Origin: Neobacillus cucumis
Lineage (GTDB): Bacteria; Bacillota; Bacilli; Bacillales; Cytobacillaceae
Assembly (NCBI RefSeq): GCF_002860255.1
Contig: NZ_PGVE01000031.1
Location: forward strand, 1 to 51,057
Length of the DNA: 51,057 nucleotides
Direction of reading: 5' to 3'
The notes under the pieces are model-generated. The model was not told the DNA's origin, searched no databases, and saw only the letters and a program-made list of their open reading frames with translations. Below are positions 1-9,115 of this stretch, piece by piece (within the stretch, counting starts at the first letter, position 1; each line of letters starts with the position of its first letter). Both the position numbers and the translations under genes were made by a program.

Positions 1-1
1 T

Positions 2-178
2 AAGAGCAAAACAAGCGATGATATCATTCCTCGTAATAAGAAATTACGAGAGTTTTATGATAAGAAACGTGAAGAAGGAAAACCTTTTAAAGTAGCTGTT
101 ATCGCCTGTGTAAATAAGCTCTTACATTGGATTTTTGCCTTATTAAAAAGCAAATCGACCTTCCAAGATATAGCTTAG
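2..178 (+). CDS. IS110-family transposase, C-terminal end (cut by window edge)
   Basis: An open frame enters from the left edge and ends at TAG 176-178, giving 58 residues. The end reads ...NKLLHWIFALLKSKSTFQDI-A, a tail I recognise from Bacillus IS110-type transposases (DEDD and serine domains lie upstream, outside the window). The product would recombine its own IS ends. Whether the whole gene is intact cannot be seen. A second, broken IS110 N-terminal fragment lies at 9821-10443; the two do not overlap in protein coordinates, so they could be of the same or different subtypes. Confidence 0.75.
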   Translation, partial: KSKTSDDIIPRNKKLREFYDKKREEGKPFKVAVIACVNKLLHWIFALLKSKSTFQDIA

Positions 179-204
179 AACCTAAATTAAACTAAAAAGC
201 ACAA

Positions 205-234
205 AACCTTCCAAAAATGAATTAACGGAAGGTT
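205..234. terminator. Hairpin after the IS110 gene
   Basis: AACCTTCC at 205-212 pairs with GGAAGGTT at 227-234 around a 14-nt loop, 27 nt after the transposase stop. Only a weak T-rich tract follows. It may be a terminator or part of the IS right end. Confidence 0.35.
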
Positions 235-296
235 ATTTGGCATGCACATTTTTAATATCATGCGATTTTTAAAAATTTTATTGAAAAATATTGACA

Positions 297-390
297 AACT
301 ATTAGCTGGTTTAGTTGAACAAGAAAAAAAGCCGCAAATACGACTCTTTGTATAAACTCAAGCCCCCATTAGTGTAAGTGAGTAAATGCA
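297..390 (+). repeat. Dispersed intergenic repeat, degenerate copy
   Basis: This holds the left module (GCTGGTTTAGTTGAACAAG, then an A-run and GCCGC) and a right module (AAGCCCCCATTAGTGTAAGT). The right module overlaps the 3' end of the 84-aa gene, so the end of that gene was probably formed by the repeat. See the copy at 45762 for the best full-length version. Confidence 0.6.
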
Positions 391-623
391 TAAACACTAA
401 AACAAAAACAAATAAAGGCAAATATAAATAACAATGTTTTGGTAACCTGATATGGCAACAGTCTCAATAAGATGACAACGAATAAAGCGACGATGGCACC
501 GATAATTGAATCAGCTCCAGAACCATCTAAACCATCATCTTCGTGTCTTTTTTTATTATAGGCGAATCCACCATATAACGCTATAAAACCAATCAAAACA
601 GACATTGCACCCAATAAATCCAT
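369..623 (-). CDS. Small membrane protein, 84 aa, unknown function
   Basis: This is a predicted integral membrane protein of 84 residues. I see three hydrophobic segments: about residues 1-20, 38-57 and 62-82. A short charged loop (KKRHEDD, about residues 24-30) lies between the first two. The start is supported by GGGTGAG seven bases before ATG. The last codons lie inside a dispersed repeat (right module AAGCCCCCATTAGTG), so the C-terminus may be recently altered. No family is recognised. It is monocistronic with no related neighbour. Confidence 0.6.
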   Translation of the reverse strand: MDLLGAMSVLIGFIALYGGFAYNKKRHEDDGLDGSGADSIIGAIVALFVVILLRLLPYQVTKTLLFIFAFICFCFSVYAFTHLH

Positions 624-718
624 TATCTCACCCTATTAATAGCGATACCTTATTTAATAGCTTAATTATACCTTACATAATGTTTTTTTGTAACTTGGGG
701 AAATTCACCTTTTTCAAC

Positions 719-925
719 TAAACTGCCACGTTAGTCCAATAAAAAAAGCTGCCAAAATTACAGCACTGATCTTCAACTCTTGCACCCAATTTTTGAAAAT
801 CTACTACTTATTTCGTGTTGAACTAACGCAGCCGTTCCCGTTAGCAAAAAAAAAAGGGTCGCCTCCTGCAACCCCGTTCTGTAAACTCTTAACCCGTTAG
901 TTTAAGTGCAACATTTCACAATCTT
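719..925 (+). repeat. Dispersed intergenic repeat, two merged copies
   Basis: AAACTGCCACGTTAGTCCAA near 718 is a left module followed by an A-run and a GCTG...CAGC hairpin. A second copy begins near 820, with GGGTCGC...GCAACCC as its hairpin. The right module AACCCGTTAGTTTAAGTGCA then ACATTTCACAATCTT ends the block. It fills the gap between the 84-aa and 154-aa genes, which otherwise holds nothing recognisable. Confidence 0.7.
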
Positions 926-975
926 TCTTGTAGGAAAGGAAAAAAGCGACCTTCGTTATAGAAGAATCGCACCTG

Positions 976-1440
976 TTAGTTGAAATATCTCTTTTTATTT
1001 TCATAAATGTATTGAAATCCATATAAAAGAAACGCCTTGTAAAAAAAGTATAGGTAGAATTGAAATCCATTTAGACGCACCAATTTAAATAATTTAATCT
1101 TTTGAAATAAACTTTTAGCTAGAATAATAAAAATCAACTGAAAAAAAGCGTTAATCATAATAAATTTTTTGAAATTACCGTATGACCATTTTAATGTCCA
1201 TAAAGCCACTGCTAGCATGGGTCCTATTAAGAAAGGAAATTCATTATAAAAAAATGAATTTGGTTTATTATAGAAAGACCACCATCTACGTTTCTTTCCA
1301 ATCGGAACATCAATACAATTTATTAAAAATACAAAGATAAAGGCTGGGAAAAATCTTTTTATACTTTGCCAGTTCAAAAAGGGTAATGTTATCCATGAGA
1401 TTAGTACCATTGCAATATTAAATAACCACTTTTTTTGCAC
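976..1440 (-). CDS. CBO0543-type multi-spanning membrane protein
   Basis: This 154-residue membrane protein has about five hydrophobic spans. The middle motifs PFLIGP (about residues 68-73) and YGNFKKF followed by a hydrophobic run match the pattern of the sporeformer family annotated as CBO0543. The protein at 13654-14142 shows the same layout (ILGPFPVG, then FGKFKLY), so they are probably paralogues. Translation starts at GTG (1438-1440), six bases after GGAGAG. Function is unknown. Repeats flank it on both sides. Confidence 0.65.
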   Translation of the reverse strand: MQKKWLFNIAMVLISWITLPFLNWQSIKRFFPAFIFVFLINCIDVPIGKKRRWWSFYNKPNSFFYNEFPFLIGPMLAVALWTLKWSYGNFKKFIMINAFFQLIFIILAKSLFQKIKLFKLVRLNGFQFYLYFFYKAFLLYGFQYIYENKKRYFN

Positions 1441-1635
1441 TATAACTCTCCATGTCCTTCGCTACAATCTTAAGCAAATAATCATGGCTTCCTGTCAGTG
1501 TATATAGAATAAAATTCACTTTAATTAATTTGTGCTTAAATTAATTATGACTGTAGTTAGTTCGTTAGATATTAGGACAAAGAAAACCCCTACCAATGTT
1601 GGTGGGGTCAGTAACTGTGCATATATTTAACTTTT

Positions 1636-1712
1636 CTGCACCGTTAGTACAAGAAGAAAAAGCCACCACAATGGCAGCTGAATCTATAACTATTGTACCC
1701 CAGTTAGTTGAT
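1636..1712 (+). repeat. Dispersed intergenic repeat copy
   Basis: The order is left module TGCACCGTTAGTACAAGAAG, A-run, hairpin GCCACCACAATGGC, then right module CCCCAGTTAGTTGATTAAG. The hairpin section closely resembles the copy at 44661-44716, which also has CAATGGCAGCTG. Confidence 0.65.
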
Positions 1713-1911
1713 TAAGATTTAAACAATCCTTACTAGTAAACTAGTCGATTAGAAGGGAGCCTTTCTACCTTGCGGTTAATTGTACTCCTCCCCCTTATCT
1801 GACAACAGGACTTGAAGTGGTATTAGAAATTCAAAAACAAAACCATAAGCATTCGAAGAATATTTGTGTTAAAATGAGTAGTCTGTTGGATTTATAGAGA
1901 GAGGAATAGAT

Positions 1912-2799
1912 ATGAACCAAATGCAAACTAAAACACCTAAAAATTTCTTTAAAAACCTAATCAGCCTCATTAAAGGGAAAGTCTTTGTTATCAATGTGCT
2001 TCCTGTGCTGGCAGGATATTTTTTATCTTCGCATATCAATCATCTTCCACTTGCTGAACAACTTACCTCTTTCTTTGTTACATTAATAGGAAGTGCCTTT
2101 GTCATTGCTGGTGCTTTAATGTTGAATAATTGGTACGAAGCCGATTTAGATAAACTAATGGAGCGAACTAAAAGTAGACCGAGTGCTAATGGAGAGTTTA
2201 GCAAGAAGTTTGTTTTAACTTTAGGAATTACTACAAGCATCCTAGGTTTTTTAATATTGCTTTTTACTAATGCCGAAGTGTTCCTATTTTCATTCATTGG
2301 TTGGTTTTTTTATGTGGTCTTGTACACATTTTGGAGCAAACAAAAATACTCATGGAACACGATTATTGGTGCCGTATCAGGATGCGTTACACCGTTAATC
2401 GGTTGGTCTGTGTTATCCAGCAGTTTTCAACTTATTCCAATGATGATGGCACTCATCATATTCATTTGGCAAATGCCCCATACTTATTCCATCGCCATAC
2501 GAAGATTTGATGATTACAAACGGGCAGGATTCGCCATGTTACCTGTTGTATCAGGAATTAAGAAAACGAAAATACACCTTCTATTTTATCTTATCTGTTT
2601 GATTCCAATGCCATTCTTCATGAAATCTCTTGGTTTGTTTTTCATCGGGTTTATGACACTTTTAAATATCGGATGGATCATTTTATCTATCAGCGGATTT
2701 GCTACACAAAATGAACAACATTGGGCGACGCGGATGTTTAGATACTCCGTTATTCATATGATGTTATTTCTTATATCTATTATCGTGATGTCCATTTAA
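1912..2799 (+). CDS. ctaB: Protoheme IX farnesyltransferase (heme O synthase)
   Basis: This membrane UbiA-family enzyme transfers farnesyl from farnesyl diphosphate to protoheme IX, giving heme O for the quinol and cytochrome oxidases. The 295-aa length is normal. The first Asp-rich prenyl-binding motif, NNWYEADLDKLMERT, is at about residues 72-86. The conserved loop HTYSIAIRRFDDYKRAGFAM is at about 190-209, and the rest is about eight or nine hydrophobic helices. ATG follows GAGAGAGGAATAGAT. It stands alone, without ctaA or oxidase genes, so it may be a second ctaB of the genome. A strong terminator starts at its stop codon. Confidence 0.93.
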   Translation: MNQMQTKTPKNFFKNLISLIKGKVFVINVLPVLAGYFLSSHINHLPLAEQLTSFFVTLIGSAFVIAGALMLNNWYEADLDKLMERTKSRPSANGEFSKKFVLTLGITTSILGFLILLFTNAEVFLFSFIGWFFYVVLYTFWSKQKYSWNTIIGAVSGCVTPLIGWSVLSSSFQLIPMMMALIIFIWQMPHTYSIAIRRFDDYKRAGFAMLPVVSGIKKTKIHLLFYLICLIPMPFFMKSLGLFFIGFMTLLNIGWIILSISGFATQNEQHWATRMFRYSVIHMMLFLISIIVMSI

Positions 2800-2827
2800 A
2801 AAGAACCCTGGCTCAAGGGTTCTTTTT
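2799..2827 (+). terminator. Terminator of ctaB
   Basis: AAAAGAACCC at 2799-2808 pairs with GGGTTCTTTT at 2817-2826, then T residues. The stem begins at the last base of the ctaB stop codon. Confidence 0.9.
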
Positions 2828-3097
2828 GTTTCATCACTCTACATTTTTCATTTTTAGGTCTTGGAAGATCATTTCACCTTTTCTTCTTAATTCATTCTTT
2901 AGCTAACCTCTTCATAGTTCTTGGGCTATAGCAGCTTTAGAAAGTTGTTTTGTAGAAATAAGCATATAGCTTCTTAGTGTATTTACTATCAAAATTAGTA
3001 TTAATGAAAGGATTCCGACCGAAAGCACCTAACGGCTGAAACATTACATTTAAACAAAGAATAATCTTCCCTTTAGTATGCCTTTTTAAGAGTATCA

Positions 3098-3724
3098 TTA
3101 CATATTTGATATAGCTTCTCGTGTTGTCCATGTAGCACTACTGAAAGCTCGGTAGTTCGTAACAGCAGCATGAAAATCGTTTTCACTAATTGTGGCAGTT
3201 GCATCGTAAACAACAGCTGTCTTGAAGCCATTTTCGATTAAATCTCTCATATGCGATTCAACACATACGTTTGACAATACCCCAGCCAAAATTACTTGTT
3301 CTTTTCTTCGTTGTCTTAGTTGATAGACCAGATCATTTGTCTGAGGACTGGCCACCTTGTGAGGTGTTGCAATGACGGTTGTTTTGTCCCAGATATACGG
3401 TGCTAAAGTTGGAACATAATCGGCTTCTGAAGTTGGAGGACTATATTGATTTAATTTCTGATAGACACGCAAACTTATCAACATCTCTTGTTCGTTCCCT
3501 GTAAACCGCCAATCATAGTCATGTGGATATAAGAAGTGTGGGGAAACAAAGAGTTGATAACCTTTACTACGGGCAGTGCCTAATAGTAGTTCCAAGTTGG
3601 CTAAAGTATTATTCTGTTTAATGTTAGCCTTTGTCAAATGATATCCTCTTCCGTCTGGAGACAAAAAGTCATTTTGAGGGTCAGTAATAACAATTGCAGT
3701 ATTCGCAGGGTTTGGTTTAAACAT
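3098..3724 (-). CDS. Isochorismatase-like cysteine hydrolase
   Basis: This 208-aa soluble alpha/beta hydrolase belongs to the isochorismatase/nicotinamidase superfamily, whose members cleave isochorismate or C-N bonds through a cysteine nucleophile. The catalytic triad is visible: Asp15 in TDPQNDF, Lys123 in TPHKVASPQTND and Cys154 in GVLSNVCVESHMRDL. A cis-peptide-type GVLSNVCVES segment precedes the helix, as in the family. The substrate cannot be read from the sequence; there are no siderophore or NAD-salvage neighbours. It lies convergent to ctaB and next to a decayed MFS transporter. Confidence 0.85.
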   Translation of the reverse strand: MFKPNPANTAIVITDPQNDFLSPDGRGYHLTKANIKQNNTLANLELLLGTARSKGYQLFVSPHFLYPHDYDWRFTGNEQEMLISLRVYQKLNQYSPPTSEADYVPTLAPYIWDKTTVIATPHKVASPQTNDLVYQLRQRRKEQVILAGVLSNVCVESHMRDLIENGFKTAVVYDATATISENDFHAAVTNYRAFSSATWTTREAISNM

Positions 3725-3816
3725 AGAATGGTTCCCACCTTTTTTATGCTTTCACTTATCGATTATACGAACGACATTGACTTAAAATTCCTTAGGAAAA
3801 TGAAATTTTGAATTTA

Positions 3817-4796
3817 ATGAGTGACAATATTAAGAGTTTATTAATCTTTGGGATTAGTTTATTCGTTACAGGTACCCTTATAGGGTACAGACGAATGATT
3901 TTATCGTTGTGGTCTTGGCTCGTATGATTCAAGCGTCCGGTGGTAGTTCGTTTATTGCATTATCCATGATCCTGACGAATCAGTTTCTCGCCTTACCTAA
4001 ACGCAATCTGGCTCTAACATTAATAGGTGCCTGTCTATCACTAGGTTCAGGAATAGGATTTTTGCTGGGAGGCTTCTTTACTCATTCTTGGGGCTGGCAT
4101 TCCCTATTTTTATTAATGAGTATGTCTATTTTCACTTTGCTAGGAATTATTTGGTTTGTCCCTTCGGGGTATGCCAATCAGAAGAAGCTCACCCAACCGT
4201 TTGATTTTTAGGCTTCCTTTATGTATTGATTTTTGTCGGGACGTTTATTTTAGGAGTCAAATTAAATGGTTATTTGCTAATCATTACAGTGATATCTGTA
4301 TTTTTTATGGGGATCCATGGCAAACGTCAAAATGTCGGGATATTTATGGATCTGTCAGTTTTTCGATTCTATGCTTTTATTCGGTTCCTTTTGCTTAGTT
4401 TTATTAATAGTGCTGCCACGAAGGACGTAACCCCACTGAACCAGTGCCCTTGGGAAATATTCAGGGAACCACATCGTATATTCAGATGCAGTGGTAAGTG
4501 TTGGAATTGCCCTTATTAATATAGGCTTTACAATCCTTACCATTGTCATCAATATTGATATTCCCCACACGATAAAGAAGGAAAAAAGTGCAATGGGGAT
4601 AGGGATCTATAACTTAATCAACTTTTTAGGAATGTCATTTGGCCCTTCAATAGCGAGCCGAATCCTAAACGTGTCATCAAGTTTCAGCCTGAGCTTTGGA
4701 TTTTTCGTTAGTCTTTTACTTGTAGCATTGCTATTATCATGCCTGAGCAGCATTCCAGTCTCTTCAAGAAAGATAAAGCAGTCACGTCAACTGTAA
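3817..4796 (+). pseudogene. MFS drug transporter remnant (DHA2/TetK-like), multiply frameshifted
   Basis: Pieces of a 14-helix-type MFS exporter appear in shifting frames. A TM2-like stretch (SDNIKSLLIFGISLF) starts at 3820. RMIQASGGSSFIALSMILTNQ (motif-A to TM4 region) lies in the 3909-4211 frame, FMGIHGKR in the next, and the C-terminal helices (MGIGIYNLINFLGMSFGPS) at 4491-4796. TM1 is missing and the total is about 980 bp against roughly 1350 expected, so it is truncated and frameshifted at least three times. It cannot make a working transporter. Confidence 0.85.
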
Positions 4797-4936
4797 TCTT
4801 AAAAAACTGGTTAGATATTTTCTAACTGGTTCGGTTTTGAAGGACAAAATCGTACATAACATTAAAAAAATACGTCCATTTAGCAATAATTTGGTGTGCA
4901 AATTAGCAATGAATTTAGCAGTAATTTAGACATTAT

Positions 4937-4963
4937 TAAAGCACCTTTTCGAAAGGTGCTTTA
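4937..4963. terminator. Bidirectional terminator
   Basis: TAAAGCACCTTT pairs with AAAGGTGCTTTA around TCG. It lies between the convergent MFS remnant and the broken GNAT gene. Confidence 0.8.
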
Positions 4964-4981
4964 ATTGTTTATTTATTGGCT

Positions 4982-5474
4982 TTATAACAATTTATATAGG
5001 TAATATTCATTTACAAATTCTCCGTTAATTTTTGACGATTGGACCCTTTCTCCTTCTAAACCGAACCCCATCTTGCTATATAAGTTGAATGCCTTTTTGT
5101 TATCTTTGATAACCGTAAGCCCTAATCTTAAAATTCCAACTTCCTTTGCCCATTCAAACACTTTGTTGAATAGCTTAGTCGCCATGCCTTGTCCTCGATA
5201 GTCTTCAAGAACACTCAAAACAATATTTGCGGAATGTCGATTTCTATTTAAATTGCTTCCTATTACTGCAATAAATCCGACAAGTTTGTTTTCAATTTCG
5301 GCAACAAAGAAGATTGAGTTTTGTTCAGACAAACTTCTTTCAATCGATTTTCTTTGTTGTTCAACAGTTGTTTGTCGTTCTCCAGTCAAACAACATAAAA
5401 CTAGACTCATCAATTTTCTTGCTTAATTCCAAAAAATTTTCGGCATCGCTAACTTCAATAGGGCTTATTATCAT
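4982..5474 (-). pseudogene. GNAT acetyltransferase, frameshifted
   Basis: The C-terminal 130 residues are a clear GNAT domain. The acetyl-CoA loop EDYRGQGMATKLF is present, followed by LGLTVIKDNKKAFNLYSKMGF and a C-terminal FVNEYYLYKLL. The natural start is ATG 5472-5474, giving MIISPIEVSDAENF and on to SSFMLF, after which the frame must shift near 5388 to continue into GERQTTVEQQRKS. It is clearly paralogous to the intact GNAT at 14300-14797 (same FMLLEPGER and FVDEYYMSKLI landmarks). A one-base error or a real lesion would both explain it. Confidence 0.8.
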
Positions 5475-5765
5475 TTTTCTCTTCCCCTTTCTTTAAAAAT
5501 TTTACTATATTTTTCAATATCCCAAAGAAAATTAACGGAAATTAATTATCTCACTCTATATTTGACATGTATTTTAGCACTATTTTTGGAACCCATTTTA
5601 GCGTACTTATAGAACGTATGACATCAGCTATTGTCATTCTGTTAATTCATGTGCTAATTTGTTTGTTTATTTATATGTCAATTGTCGATCAACCATATAG
5701 AATCAACAAAAGTAAAAGGTCCAAATCATATGAGATTTGAACCTAAAATTGATACGCTAATTAAG

Positions 5766-5850
5766 TTTTTGTACTCTTAGTCCGAACCCGTTAGCCGCTC
5801 TTTTTATCAATTAAGCCTTTTCTTTTTTTAAGTAACCTGCCCCGTTCGTA
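5766..5850 (+). repeat. Dispersed intergenic repeat copy
   Basis: Two module cores are seen: TCCGAACCCGTTAGCCGCTC near 5780, and AGTAACCTGCCCCGTTCG near 5830, with a T-rich spacer. Apart from this and the small ORF at 5864, the gap 5475-6065 shows nothing recognisable. Confidence 0.5.
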
Positions 5851-5863
5851 TGATAAGGTTAGC

Positions 5864-5995
5864 ATGAATGCTAAATATTTCTGGTTGACCATTTTTTATT
5901 TGGTCTTAGAGTTTTTAGTTAAAGGCAAACCATATCGTGAGGGTTTTAAAGTTTCTCATACTCTAGAAGGTCTTAGTTTACTTGTAGATTGTTAA
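5864..5995 (+). CDS. Possible 43-aa single-span peptide
   Basis: The ORF encodes one hydrophobic helix (YFWLTIFYLVLEFLV, residues 5-19) followed by a basic segment. Upstream there is only AAGG five bases before ATG. It sits in a repeat-containing gap, and nothing else supports it, so it may be chance. Confidence 0.25.
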   Translation: MNAKYFWLTIFYLVLEFLVKGKPYREGFKVSHTLEGLSLLVDC

Positions 5996-6065
5996 TGACG
6001 TTCTATTTTGGCAAGAAATTGACGGAATCATTTGTCCGGATTCTGACGGATAACTTGACTATAAG

Positions 6066-6100
6066 GAAGGGGAAGCCCATACTTTCTTAGCTTCCCCTTC
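6066..6100. terminator. Long-loop hairpin upstream of the repeat protein
   Basis: GAAGGGGAAG at 6066-6075 is exactly complementary to CTTCCCCTTC at 6091-6100, with a 15-nt loop. No T-run follows on the plus strand. It may be a terminator or a leader structure for the gene at 6264, whose start is 164 bases downstream. Confidence 0.4.
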
Positions 6101-6263
6101 AACTAAATTCCGAGTTCCATACGGCAAGAAAAATTGTTTTTTATAGCTATGCACCCATTCTTTTAAATATGGGCTTGTAGATCTAGTTATTAAACCAGCC
6201 ACAAAAAGCAATATTACATAGGTTAAGTCAAACAGTACGTTTTTTAAATGAGGAGAATAAGCT

Positions 6264-7415
6264 ATGCACCATTATTGGTATGTGAATTCTAAGGGGAGCG
6301 GGACGCTATATTATAACCGAATTTCAGTACCATTATATTCACAGCCCCAATTACCCAATCTTAGAGGAATAAATGGTCTTGGGATTCCCGAGGGTTTGAG
6401 TTGTCGAGTCTATACTGCTGGGTGGAAGAGGCCCGGGGGTTTAAAGGGTTTTGATCGTATGGAACTGCCTGCTAATTGGACTTCTTCCGCCCGCCAGATG
6501 AGCTTGACATTACAAGAGCCTTCTTCCAGTTGGACAACACCGGTTGACAATAAGGGCTTTACACCCCATGGACACAACGGAAATTCGGTGCCGTTGGTGG
6601 ATCATGACGATTGGGAGGCGAAGATGGAGCCAACCAACTGGCCGCAACCGGCTGACCATGAGGGTTCCACGTCTCAAAAACAACTCGGAAATTGGTTGCC
6701 TCCGGTCAATCTTGACGATTCGGAGTCACATGAGCAGCCTGACAATTGGCCGCAGCTTCCCGAACATCCGGGTGTTATGTCACAAGAACACAAAGGAAAT
6801 TGGCTTCTGCCGGTCAATCCTAACGTTTGGGAGTCACATGAGCAGCCGGCCAACTGGCCTCAGCTTCACGACCATCCGGGTTTCATGTCTCAAGGACACA
6901 AAGGAAATTTATTGCCGCCGGTCGCTCCTAACGATTGGGAGTCATATGAAGAGCCTACCAACTCGCCGCAGTTTCCCAAACATCCAGGTTTTATGTCTCA
7001 AGGACAGTCCACTCCTTGGGCGCAGCCGATAAACCATGCAGGGATGTTCGCACAAGGACAGCCTCTAGGTTGGGCTCCATCAGCCAGCCATGCGGGTTAC
7101 CATTTCCAAAAACAGCCCTTCTCTTGGGCGCAGCCGGGCAATCATGCGGGGATATTCGCACAAGGGCCTCTCGCCGCTATGCTGCCGCCATCCGTCAATC
7201 CTTTTGGCTTTAACGCCAGTGGGCAGCAGGCGAAGTGGGGCGATTTTGGAAACCCTGCAGGCTGGGGAGGACATGTAAATCCCCTGGGATGGGGGAATAA
7301 CAATGGGAATGGTCAGCCGGGGATATTTGGAAGCTTACTTAAAGTGGGAAAAGGCACCATGAATGGAATAGGAATTATTAGTAGTCTAATCGGTGTGGGA
7401 AAGTTCCTATTTTAG
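6264..7415 (+). CDS. Trp/His/Pro-rich tandem-repeat protein, 383 aa
   Basis: I do not recognise a named family. Residues 1-75 are Tyr/Gly-rich. From about residue 100 to 330 the protein is built of 36-residue repeats, each two related halves. The first half follows NWPQ-x-x-x-HPG-x-MSQ and the second NWLLPVNPNVWESHEQP. Later copies shorten and drift to WAQP-x-NHAG-x-FAQGQ. The last 60 residues are Gly/Asn-rich and end in a hydrophobic tail (GIISSLIGVGKFLF). There is no signal peptide. RBS is GAGGAG, eight bases before ATG. The coding DNA is visibly more GC-rich than its surroundings. Low complexity, aromatic and His content, and a YppG-like tail suggest a spore-coat or exosporium structural protein; this is inference. 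Confidence 0.7.
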   Translation: MHHYWYVNSKGSGTLYYNRISVPLYSQPQLPNLRGINGLGIPEGLSCRVYTAGWKRPGGLKGFDRMELPANWTSSARQMSLTLQEPSSSWTTPVDNKGFTPHGHNGNSVPLVDHDDWEAKMEPTNWPQPADHEGSTSQKQLGNWLPPVNLDDSESHEQPDNWPQLPEHPGVMSQEHKGNWLLPVNPNVWESHEQPANWPQLHDHPGFMSQGHKGNLLPPVAPNDWESYEEPTNSPQFPKHPGFMSQGQSTPWAQPINHAGMFAQGQPLGWAPSASHAGYHFQKQPFSWAQPGNHAGIFAQGPLAAMLPPSVNPFGFNASGQQAKWGDFGNPAGWGGHVNPLGWGNNNGNGQPGIFGSLLKVGKGTMNGIGIISSLIGVGKFLF

Positions 7416-7600
7416 TGAATTAGGTCGAGGGTTTAGGTAACGTGGTCCAGACATTTTAACAAAATATTCCCCTTCATAAAAATTTTTAATTTATTGTTCA
7501 TACTCCTCCTCCATTTTACCCGCTTTTTTATTGGTGTTTTCAAATGCCCGGGGAGCTTTAGTTAATATGGGAAGTTCTTTTTATCATCTCTGTAATTTTA

Positions 7601-7630
7601 TCTTCAACAATCGGGCGCGATTGCGGAAGA
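7601..7630. other. Compact two-part hairpin
   Basis: TCTTC pairs with GAAGA outside, and CAATCG pairs with CGATTG inside, around a GGCG loop. It sits directly before a terminator and may be a regulatory or repeat-derived structure. Confidence 0.5.
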
Positions 7631-7636
7631 TTATTC

Positions 7637-7679
7637 GTCTAATTCCTCGGTAAAAATGCAGAGGAATTAGACTTTTTTT
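7637..7679 (+). terminator. Strong intrinsic terminator
   Basis: GTCTAATTCCTC at 7637-7648 pairs perfectly with GAGGAATTAGAC at 7661-7672, followed by seven Ts. It is about 220 bases after the repeat-protein gene and probably ends its transcript. Confidence 0.85.
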
Positions 7680-7789
7680 ATCTCCGCAAATCCTACGTTA
7701 CAAATCCTTTTTCCTTAACATTACTCCGTTGGTAAATGTGTTGGCAATGAGTGGTAAATAAAAATAGCTAGTAATAAACATACCCCGTA

Positions 7790-8143
7790 AAGTTAGACAC
7801 ATTAGGCAACTTGTTGGGCATGAGCTCTGTATTAAACTGGGCACATACCTTTTAATTTTGCCTTGATTCGTTTGTGATTATAGTAATTGATATACTTTTC
7901 TAATTCTTGCTTAAAGTGTTCCACACTCTCAAATTCCTTTAGATAAAGAGATTCGGATTTCAATAATGCCAAAGAAATTTTCCATCACGGCGTTATCGTA
8001 ACAGTTCCCTTTGCGTGACATACTTTGTGTAATGACACGTTTACTGAGGGCTTGACGGGATTGTTTCATTTGATAATGCCAGCCTTGATCAGAATGAATA
8101 AGGAGTTTATCCTTGTCTGTTAAATGGTCAAAAGCTTGAGGTT
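7790..8143 (-). pseudogene. IS3-family (IS150 group) OrfB transposase, C-terminal remnant
   Basis: On the minus strand a DDE integrase core is readable: DHLTDKDKLLIHSDQGWHYQ with the second catalytic Asp, [19 protein letters not shown] with the catalytic Glu, then, after a frameshift near 7955, [16 protein letters not shown]. The family end motif is then interrupted by a stop (CPV-stop-YRAH). The N-terminal half and OrfA are absent, so it is inactive. A short stretch beyond 8143 (LVACIITLEDQPIRLF) may belong to another transposase. Confidence 0.85.
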
Positions 8144-8292
8144 ACATTGTTGAAACAAGCGAATAGGTTGGTCTTCTAGGGTGATAATACAGGCTACAAG
8201 GTGCGACTTCATTTGGAAAATCGGCTTTTTTCTATTTATTTAGTAAGTTGCTTTATAGAACTAGGCATTTTGAAATCCATATCCCACTATCT

Positions 8293-8672
8293 CTATAATG
8301 TGGGGGTCATTGTGGCATGACCTTGACTGTCCGCAGATCGGGCGCAGGGGCTAATCATCGATCTAAGATATGGGCTGCTACTGTACTTCTTACGATAGGC
8401 ATTGTCGATGATGTCGTTGGTCGGACCTTCCACCACCAGCTCAAAATTGACATCCTTCGTCATACCGGCAACAGCAATCCTCCCAGCCTTCTGCTTTACT
8501 GCAGCCTGGTACCAACGAGAGTCCTGTCCGTAATAGGCACGCACATAAAGGGCTTCGTCAACCTCGACGGACCAGATCCAGGTCGGTTTACCCCATCCTC
8601 ACGGAACGGTGAAATGTGCAGGTCATCAGCATCAGCAATCTTGAGCAGTTCATCCTTTAACCATGTGGACAT
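8293..8672 (-). pseudogene. DUF2255-like gene with one frameshift
   Basis: A good start exists at ATG 8670-8672 behind AAAGGAGG, giving MSTWLKDELLKIADADDLHI and on to SPFREDG. The frame then shifts at GATGGGGT near 8601 and continues as KPTWIWSVEVDEALYVRAYY to the end, with GRIAVAGMTKDVNFELV and IDNAYRKKYSS, the landmarks of DUF2255. Total length (about 126 codons) is right for the family. The lesion is a single base in a G-run, so sequencing error is possible. The segment is more GC-rich than its neighbours, suggesting acquisition. Function of DUF2255 is unknown. Confidence 0.75.
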
Positions 8673-9115
8673 TGTGTATCCTCCTTTAACATGTTTGTTC
8701 TTAATTTTAAACAGAAACGGAATGCTTGCAATGGTTAGATAACGTCTATTTGTTGATTATTAAACAGATGAAACAAGATTGTTCATTATATGTCACGCCC
8801 CTGTGCTTTTTGACAACGAACGGTTAAACCCAAACAAGATGACCGCAAAAGAAGTGTTGCCGCACCAATCCAACAAATTGGGATGATTTAAATAATCCAA
8901 CCATCTTCGAGTAACACGAAACCAAGAGAATAGACTAACTTTTATCTTCAAATGCTTCCTTCTGGCCTTCCTATATGTGTTTGGAATATCTCATTCAGTT
9001 TGAAATTATTGATAAATTAACTTGTCACTTTAGTTGAACAACCACCAACAATTAAAACCTTTATCTTAAATATTTCCTCTATCGAATTGGGCATACTTAC
9101 CTATGAGGTGAAGTT
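8673..9115. other. Gene-free interval
   Basis: It contains the DUF2255 ribosome binding site (8676-8683), a weak copy of the dispersed repeat near 8821-8870 (AAACCCAAACAAGATGACCG and TGTTGCCGCACC), and TTTAGTTGAACAACCACC near 9031. Nothing else was recognised. Confidence 0.4.

Noticed and set aside
2937..3131. 64-aa minus-strand ORF overlapping the hydrolase end
   Set aside because: No ribosome site, overlaps the 3' end of the intact isochorismatase-like gene, no recognisable family.
6544..7278. Several ORFs in other frames of the repeat protein
   Set aside because: By-products of a GC-rich repetitive coding sequence; only the 6264 frame spans everything with a ribosome site and clean repeats.
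8317..8742. 141-aa plus-strand ORF
   Set aside because: It is the antisense of the DUF2255 gene, whose protein pattern and ribosome site are clear on the minus strand.
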